A stretch of 49,169 nt of DNA, taken from positions 1 to 49,169 of the forward strand of contig JAURYI010000129.1 in NCBI GenBank assembly GCA_030654015.1, read 5' to 3'. The stretch's first letter is position 1, and each line of letters begins with the position of its first letter. Source of the stretch: Methylococcales bacterium (GTDB taxonomy: Bacteria; Pseudomonadota; Gammaproteobacteria; Methylococcales; Methylomonadaceae). This document shows positions 42,781 through 49,169 of this stretch, one piece after another. Made by a program: the position numbers and the translations under genes. The notes beneath the pieces were generated by a model. It had not been told where the DNA came from, made no database searches, and saw only the letters and a program-made list of their open reading frames with translations.

Positions 42781-43623
42781 TTAATTGTCCAATTTGAAAT
42801 TGATTGGCACATTGACTGTACTGGCAACCGCTTCATCACCGCGTTTAGCAGGGACAAAACGCCAACCTTCTACTGCATTAACCGCCGCTTCATCCAATAT
42901 GTCATGCCCGCTACTTTGCGATACGCTGACCTGTTGGGCATCGCCATCGGCAGAAACGTGTACTTTCAGGATGACTTTACCTTCCCAACCGCGACTACGC
43001 GCTACACTGGGGTATTTTGGTTTGGGGTTGTAGCCGTAGTTTGCACCTACACTGGCTTGCGTGAAGGTTTGCGGTCTAGGTGCAGCAGGTGCGGCGGCTT
43101 TAGCGGGTGCTGTAGTAGCGATAGATACCTGCTTAGTGACAATCTGCGGTTTACAGGGATCATATGCTGGTTTAGCAGCGTTTTCACGAGTAAAATTCTG
43201 TGGTGACTTACAAGGATCGAGTGGTTCTTTTGCCACGGGAATAAACACAGGTTCAGTTTTATGAACCACAGGTTTGGGTAATGGTTTTTTAACCACAGGT
43301 TTGGGCTTAACCACGGGTTTAGGCGGTGCAGGTTTGGGGGGTTCTGGCGGAGCAGGGGGCGTAGGCGCAGGTGGCTGTACATCAGCAACAGGCAGCGGTA
43401 TAGCGACCATCGACACTTCCATGATGACTTCGGGTTTTGCCACAACGATGGGCGCATTGGCGTTTACGAAGTAAAATCCTGCTAAGTGCCACACTATTAC
43501 CAAGGTCAATAATAAGCCAGCCATCGTTTTCGGCTTTTCTTCACCCCTCAACATATCAAACAATAAACGGTTTTGTATTATCATCGGCTCTGCCGCGTCA
43601 TTGGGTTGTATAAAGTATTTCAT
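42781..43623 (-). CDS. tonB: TonB energy transducer with repeated DPCK linker
   Basis: A 280-residue TonB. A cytoplasmic N-terminus (about 1-33) and membrane anchor (about 34-54, TMAGLLLTLVIVWHLAGFYFV) are followed by a proline-rich periplasmic spacer (about 80-125). The C-terminal TonB domain (about 195-280) contains NYGYNPKPKYPSVARSRGWEGKVILKVHVS. The spacer is unusual. It carries LDPCKSPQ and YDPCKPQ, two DPCK motifs 25 residues apart, so two cysteines could form a disulfide in the periplasm. The protein links ExbBD to outer-membrane receptors for iron, cobalamin or other ligands. No receptor gene is in the window, and no clear Fur box was found upstream. Confidence 0.93.
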   Translation of the reverse strand: MKYFIQPNDAAEPMIIQNRLLFDMLRGEEKPKTMAGLLLTLVIVWHLAGFYFVNANAPIVVAKPEVIMEVSMVAIPLPVADVQPPAPTPPAPPEPPKPAPPKPVVKPKPVVKKPLPKPVVHKTEPVFIPVAKEPLDPCKSPQNFTRENAAKPAYDPCKPQIVTKQVSIATTAPAKAAAPAAPRPQTFTQASVGANYGYNPKPKYPSVARSRGWEGKVILKVHVSADGDAQQVSVSQSSGHDILDEAAVNAVEGWRFVPAKRGDEAVASTVNVPINFKLDN

Positions 43624-43800
43624 AGAAAAATATAGAAACTTATTATGTCGTTTATGGTTCGTCTTCCAGTGTAAGCACCAAACACGGGAAGTTTGCAGTG
43701 TGTTACGAAGGCAGAATAATTAGACCGTTGGGCGGTTTATGATGTTGCGTTAGAAAATCATGGTCATGCGTATAGTTAAGAAATAGAGTAAGTTAGTTTA

Positions 43801-43851
43801 AACAAAGGTATCTGCACAAATTAAGCGATGAGTTATGCAGATACCTTTGTT
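43801..43851. repeat. 16-bp inverted repeat downstream of glmS
   Basis: aacaaaggtatctgca (43801-43816) is perfectly complementary to tgcagatacctttgtt (43836-43851), with a 19-nt loop. It lies 10 bp from the terminator at 43862-43889, so two hairpins stand in tandem at the end of the atp-glm transcript. Confidence 0.75.
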
Positions 43852-43861
43852 GTGTTAAAAC

Positions 43862-43889
43862 GGAGTCCAAAAGCCTGCTTTCGGACTCC
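43862..43889 (-). terminator. Terminator of glmS
   Basis: On the minus strand the arms ggagtccgaaag (43889-43878) and cttttggactcc (43873-43862) close a 4-nt loop, with gttttaa following. It lies 10 bp after the glmS stop codon. Confidence 0.75.
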
Positions 43890-43899
43890 TTGATAGTTT

Positions 43900-45729
43900 T
43901 TATTCCACGGTAACCGATTTTGCCAGATTTCTCGGCTGGTCAACATCAGTCCCTTTTAATACAGCGACATGATAAGACAGTAGCTGTAACGGAATGGTGT
44001 AAACCATCGGTGAAATTTCATTGCCGACTTGTGGTACTTTGACAATTTGAATATTTTTGTCAGATTCAGAAGCTAGTGTTTCATCCATAAAGACAATCAG
44101 TTGTCCGCCACGCGCGGCAACTTCCTGCATATTGGATTTCAATTTTTCCAGCAAACTGTCGTTGGGGGCAACCACAATTACAGGCATATCGACATCAATC
44201 AAGGCTAACGGCCCGTGTTTCAACTCTCCAGCAGGGTAGGCTTCCGCATGGATGTAGGAAATTTCTTTCAGCTTTAACGCGCCTTCCATTGCGATTGGGT
44301 AGTGTGTGCCTCTACCTAAAAACAGCGAATGCTGCTTTTCAGCAAACTGCTGGGATAAGATTTTGATTTCTTCATCCAATTGCAATACCTGTTCAATTTT
44401 TTTCGGCAAACTGAACAATTCCGAGGTGATTTTCTGTTCCATTTCTTCAGTCAGTTCAAAGCGTCTACCGACTGCCATGACCAGCATCATGAGGGTAACT
44501 AGCTGAGTGGTGAAGGCTTTGGTTGATGCCACACCAATTTCAGGACCCGCGCGGGTCATCAGCACTAAATCAGATTCTCGAACCAGTGAGCTTTCTGGCA
44601 CATTACAAATCGCAATCGAGTATTTCGCGCCTAATTTTTTGGCTTCCTGTAATGCTGCGAGAGTATCAGCGGTTTCACCTGATTGTGAGATGGTAACAAT
44701 CAATGTGTCGGGTGATAACACGGGGCTACGATAACGAAATTCACTGGCGACTTCGATGTTACAGGGAACACGCGCAATTTTTTCAAACCAGTAACGTGCC
44801 ACTAAACCTGAATGGTAGCTAGTACCACAGGCGAGTATTTGCACTGATTTGATGTTGTCGAATACTTCTGCCGCATTGTGTCCGAAAGAGTTTTCCAGCA
44901 GACGGTTGTTGATGAATCTGCCTTCCAGTGTTTGCGAGATAGCAAACGGCTGCTCATAAATTTCTTTGAGCATATAGTGGCGGTATTCACCTTTATCAAC
45001 TGCGTCGGCGGTGAGTTGACTTTGTTTGATAGGGCGTTTGACCAATTGGTCATCGGCATCATAAATCAACAGCTCTTTGATGGTTATTTTAGCAATATCA
45101 CCTTCTTCAAGAAAAATGAAGCGTTGCGTAACAGGAAGCAGGGCAGCGACATCGGAAGCAATAAAGTATTCGCCAAAACCCACTCCGATAACCAGTGGGC
45201 TACCTTTTCTACAGGCAATGAGCGTATCAGGTTCATCCGCACTCATAATGCCTAACGCGAAAGCACCTTCCAGTTTTTGCACAGTTTTTTTAACAGCGGC
45301 TAATAAGCTGTCAGTGGTCTCTCTGGCGTGATGAATTTCATGGACGATGGTTTCAGTGTCGGTTTCTGAGGTAAATACATAGCCGTTGCTGGTTTGCGAT
45401 TCTCTTAAATGTTCATGATTTTCAATGATGCCATTATGAACCACCGCAATTTTGTCACGGCTGACATGAGGATGCGCATTAGCGGTGCTGGGTTTACCAT
45501 GCGTTGCCCAGCGTGTGTGTGCGATACCTAAGTAGCCTGCGATAGGATCGGCTTCTATTAACGCTTCCAATCCTATAACTTTGCCTAGTTCGCGCTTGCG
45601 GTAAATGTCGTTATCGTGGACGACGGCAAGTCCTGCCGAATCATAACCACGGTATTCCAGACGTTTTAAACCTTCTATTAGAATGGGTACTACGTTGCGT
45701 TGTGCGATACCACCTACAATACCACACAT
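43900..45729 (-). CDS. glmS: Glutamine-fructose-6-phosphate aminotransferase
   Basis: A 609-residue enzyme that makes glucosamine-6-phosphate from fructose-6-phosphate and glutamine, the first committed step to UDP-GlcNAc for peptidoglycan and lipopolysaccharide. The N-terminal class-II glutamine amidotransferase begins MCGIVGG, with Cys2 as nucleophile. Two SIS sugar-binding domains follow (CGTSYHSGLVARYWFE and GRGTHYPIAMEGALKLKEIS). It ends in the KSVTVE tail. It starts 1 bp after the glmU stop. No glmS ribozyme is expected in this group and none was seen. Confidence 0.97.
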   Translation of the reverse strand: MCGIVGGIAQRNVVPILIEGLKRLEYRGYDSAGLAVVHDNDIYRKRELGKVIGLEALIEADPIAGYLGIAHTRWATHGKPSTANAHPHVSRDKIAVVHNGIIENHEHLRESQTSNGYVFTSETDTETIVHEIHHARETTDSLLAAVKKTVQKLEGAFALGIMSADEPDTLIACRKGSPLVIGVGFGEYFIASDVAALLPVTQRFIFLEEGDIAKITIKELLIYDADDQLVKRPIKQSQLTADAVDKGEYRHYMLKEIYEQPFAISQTLEGRFINNRLLENSFGHNAAEVFDNIKSVQILACGTSYHSGLVARYWFEKIARVPCNIEVASEFRYRSPVLSPDTLIVTISQSGETADTLAALQEAKKLGAKYSIAICNVPESSLVRESDLVLMTRAGPEIGVASTKAFTTQLVTLMMLVMAVGRRFELTEEMEQKITSELFSLPKKIEQVLQLDEEIKILSQQFAEKQHSLFLGRGTHYPIAMEGALKLKEISYIHAEAYPAGELKHGPLALIDVDMPVIVVAPNDSLLEKLKSNMQEVAARGGQLIVFMDETLASESDKNIQIVKVPQVGNEISPMVYTIPLQLLSYHVAVLKGTDVDQPRNLAKSVTVE

Positions 45730-45730
45730 A

Positions 45731-47101
45731 TTATTTCTCCAGTTTAACGGGTCGTTGCCAGCCTGAAAGTGAAAACTGTTTCACTCTGCTTAAGGTTAGC
45801 TGGTTTTCAGGGCAGTCCCTTGTGATTGTTGATCCTGCGCCAATAGTAGCATTTTTACCTACTGTGACGGGAGCAACTAATTGGGTATCTGAACCTATGA
45901 ATGCGCCATCTTCAATAATCGTTCTGAATTTGTTCACGCCATCATAGTTACAGGTAATAGTGCCTGCGCCAATATTCACTTTACTGCCCACGGTGGTATC
46001 GCCAATATAACTTAAATGATTGATTTTACTGCCTTGTGCAACCGTTGATTTTTTAATCTCGACAAAATTACCAATATGTACATCATTGGCAAGTACCGAT
46101 TCAGGTCTTAATCTTGCAAAAGGCCCAATGCGGCTGTTATCGCCTATCACTGCATCTTCAATAATACAATTGGCTAAAATTTCGACATTATCACCAATAA
46201 TCGCATTTTTTATTTGTGTGTTTGCGCCGATTCTAACGTTATTACCGATGCTATTTTTACCTTCTAAAATAACATTGATGTCTATTTCTATGTCTTGCCC
46301 CAGTTGTTCTATAGTTCCGCGCAGATCAAAACGCGCTGGGTCTATCAGGGTAACGCCTTGTTCCATCAGCTCATTGGCTTGTTGTTGTTGATAAACTCGT
46401 TCCAACTGACTTAATTGGAGACGATTATTAACGCCAAGTACCTCATCTTCTGTGTCTGCTTGGCTGGTAATAATATTGATGCCATCAGCAACTGCCATTT
46501 CAATAACGTCGGTTAAATAATATTCGCCTTGTGCATTATTATTGCCTAATCGGTTTAGCCATTGTTTTAGCTTGTCGCCGTGTACCGCCAAAATTCCTGT
46601 ATTGCCTTCAGTAATCAGTTTTTCACTATCGGAAGCATCTTTTTGCTCAACAATTTTAGTGACTTTTCCTGTCGCATCTCTGACTATTCTGCCGTAGCCC
46701 GTTGGGTTTTCCAGATTGACTGTCAGTAAAGCAAGAGACTCAGAATTTACGTTCTTCAGTAATTGCTGGACTGTCGCCAACTTAAGCAGAGGTACGTCAC
46801 CGTATAGGATTAGCACGGTGTCAGTATCGGCAATTTGATCGCTGACTTGTTGTACAGCATGACCTGTACCGAGTTGTTGTTTTTGCTCAATCCAACTGGC
46901 ATCCAGATTTTTCAATGTCTCAGTGACCAGTTCCGCGCCATGTCCGATAACAATTTTAATAGCGTTGTTTTCTAAGTGACGACTCATGTCATAAACGTGT
47001 TGTAACAAGGGGCGATTCGCTATTTTATGCAAAACTTTGGGTAACTCAGAACGCATCCGCGTTCCTTTTCCTGCTGCAAGAATAATCGTAGTAATTTTCA
47101 T
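45731..47101 (-). CDS. glmU: GlmU, bifunctional UDP-GlcNAc pyrophosphorylase
   Basis: A 456-residue enzyme that acetylates glucosamine-1-phosphate and then joins it to UTP. The N-terminal uridylyltransferase domain begins LAAGKGTRMRSELPKVLHKIA. The C-terminal half is a left-handed beta-helix acetyltransferase of hexapeptide repeats (IGNNVRIGANTQIKNAIIG and similar), and contains INHLSYIGDTTVGSKVNIGAGTI. It begins 94 bp after atpC. A strong terminator lies in that gap, and the ATG is only 17 nt past its T run. Confidence 0.97.
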   Translation of the reverse strand: MKITTIILAAGKGTRMRSELPKVLHKIANRPLLQHVYDMSRHLENNAIKIVIGHGAELVTETLKNLDASWIEQKQQLGTGHAVQQVSDQIADTDTVLILYGDVPLLKLATVQQLLKNVNSESLALLTVNLENPTGYGRIVRDATGKVTKIVEQKDASDSEKLITEGNTGILAVHGDKLKQWLNRLGNNNAQGEYYLTDVIEMAVADGINIITSQADTEDEVLGVNNRLQLSQLERVYQQQQANELMEQGVTLIDPARFDLRGTIEQLGQDIEIDINVILEGKNSIGNNVRIGANTQIKNAIIGDNVEILANCIIEDAVIGDNSRIGPFARLRPESVLANDVHIGNFVEIKKSTVAQGSKINHLSYIGDTTVGSKVNIGAGTITCNYDGVNKFRTIIEDGAFIGSDTQLVAPVTVGKNATIGAGSTITRDCPENQLTLSRVKQFSLSGWQRPVKLEK

Positions 47102-47118
47102 CTCATTTCCCGTTAAAC

Positions 47119-47155
47119 AAAAAAAAGCCCGATAGCGTAGTGTACGTTATCAGGC
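47119..47155 (-). terminator. Strong intrinsic terminator between atpC and glmU
   Basis: On the minus strand the stem gcctgataacgta (47155-47143) pairs with tacgctatcgggc (47139-47127), with one mismatch and one G-T pair and a 3-nt loop. It is followed by eight T (47126-47119). It fits a rho-independent terminator of the atp operon. Only 17 nt separate the T run from the glmU start codon at 47101. Confidence 0.8.
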
Positions 47156-47195
47156 TCTTGAAAAATCATAAAAACGTTGCAAAGTAATGTTTTTA

Positions 47196-47618
47196 TTATC
47201 CGCCGCGTTTTCTCAGTCTATCCAGCATTTTCAGCTGCGTGATAGCTTGAGCCAACTGCGCTTGTGCTTGTCCGTATTCCATTTTTCCACTCTTATCTTC
47301 CAGAGCTTCTTCGGCTTTAGCTTTGGCTTCTAACGCCGCTGCCTCGTCAATATCTTTTGCTCTTAGTGCGGTATCAGCCAGAATAATCACCATGTGCGGC
47401 TGTACTTCGATGAGTCCACCCGATACATAAAAATGATGCTCTTCTTTGTCAGCCGTTTTAATCCGAACTTCACCCGCTTTAAGTTTCGATATTAATGGAG
47501 CATGACGTGGCGAAATACCCACTTCACCCATTTCAGCGGGTGCAAATACCATCTCTGCGAGACCTGAAAATATTTCTTTTTCCGCGCTTACGATGTCTAC
47601 ATGGACGGTCATAGTCAT
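47196..47618 (-). CDS. atpC: ATP synthase F1 epsilon subunit
   Basis: A 140-residue epsilon subunit of the F1 ATPase, which regulates rotation and joins the central stalk to the c ring. The N-terminal beta-sandwich (VHVDIVSAEKEIFSGLAEMVFAPAEMGEVGISPRHAPLIS) and C-terminal helical hairpin are present. It follows atpD by 48 bp. It is the last gene of the atp operon before the terminator. Confidence 0.96.
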   Translation of the reverse strand: MTMTVHVDIVSAEKEIFSGLAEMVFAPAEMGEVGISPRHAPLISKLKAGEVRIKTADKEEHHFYVSGGLIEVQPHMVIILADTALRAKDIDEAAALEAKAKAEEALEDKSGKMEYGQAQAQLAQAITQLKMLDRLRKRGG

Positions 47619-47666
47619 AGTTGTTACCGTTTCGTTTCTCGTGTAACGACGTGATTACTCACATTG

Positions 47667-49085
<1,419 letters not shown>

Positions 49086-49169
49086 CTAAACAGCTGCGGC
49101 ACCGGCAACAATTTCTGAAATTTCCTGAGTGATAGCGGCTTGTCTGGCTTTGTTGTAAATCAGTTGCAA
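49086..49169 (-). CDS. atpG: ATP synthase F1 gamma subunit, C-terminal end (partial)
   Basis: The frame enters from the right edge and ends at TAG 49086-49088. The last 27 residues, LQLIYNKARQAAITQEISEI followed by VAGAAAV, match the C-terminal helix of the gamma subunit that forms the rotor shaft. It precedes atpD in the usual atp operon order. Confidence 0.95.
   Translation of the reverse strand: MQLIYNKARQAAITQEISEIVAGAAAV

Noticed and set aside
43624-43800. Fur box upstream of tonB
   Set aside because: No convincing match to the GATAATGATwATCATTATC consensus on either strand.
45730-45790. glmS ribozyme
   Set aside because: glmS begins 1 bp after glmU and there is no space for it. The ribozyme is a feature of other phyla.

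Overview
The window looks like chromosome from a gammaproteobacterium of moderate GC. The strongest clue is the order atpG-atpD-atpC-glmU-glmS at the right end. TonB/ExbB/ExbD, PmbA (TldE), class-2 PyrD, HtpX behind a sigma-32-like promoter, CysI with its DUF934 partner, and a YnbC/YnbD pair agree with this. Gene content and a coiled-coil/beta-barrel outer-membrane protein suggest Methylococcales (methanotrophs) or relatives, but no methane-oxidation gene is present, so the order is only a guess. No rRNA, tRNA, insertion sequence or CRISPR array was seen.

Layout. 1-191: C-terminal end of an extremely acidic repeat protein. 319-2410 (minus): DUF934 protein and sulfite/nitrite reductase haemoprotein. 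2475-7113 (plus): a good sigma-54 (-24/-12) promoter followed by an AAA+ ATPase, a small unknown protein, a glutathione-S-transferase-like protein and a tandem SagB-type oxidoreductase. 7269-8630: NhaD antiporter. 8869-9990 (minus): secreted PQQ-type sugar/sorbosone dehydrogenase. 10184-13614: ynbC-ynbD-like lipid enzymes and a small membrane protein. 13692-14634: heat-shock-type promoter and htpX. 14700-17790: secreted small protein, DUF2760 protein and an atypical Hsp70. 17896-19782: an ABC-type ATPase with a TOPRIM-like partner, a candidate defence pair. 19800-21640 (minus): ABC exporter. 21836-25478: pmbA, then thiO-pyrD on the other strand. 25794-27791: outer-membrane protein and proline iminopeptidase. 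27823-32470 (minus): carbamoyltransferase, PH-domain protein, and a PAS-GGDEF-EAL gene broken by one in-frame amber codon. 32686-38967 (minus): membrane-anchored alpha-2-macroglobulin with an intact thioester motif, and a small membrane protein. 39119-40476: qmcA-nfeD. 40519-43623 (minus): AEC transporter and exbD/exbB/tonB. 43900-49169 (minus): glmS, glmU, atpC, atpD and the end of atpG.

Most of this is housekeeping or envelope biology. The parts most worth a second look are: the AAA/TOPRIM pair, whose ATPase has Asn where the Walker B Glu is expected; the sigma-54-driven AAA/GST/SagB cluster; the amber-interrupted c-di-GMP gene; a strong terminator placed 17 nt before glmU; and several palindromic elements between genes, one of which supplies the stop codons of two convergent genes.
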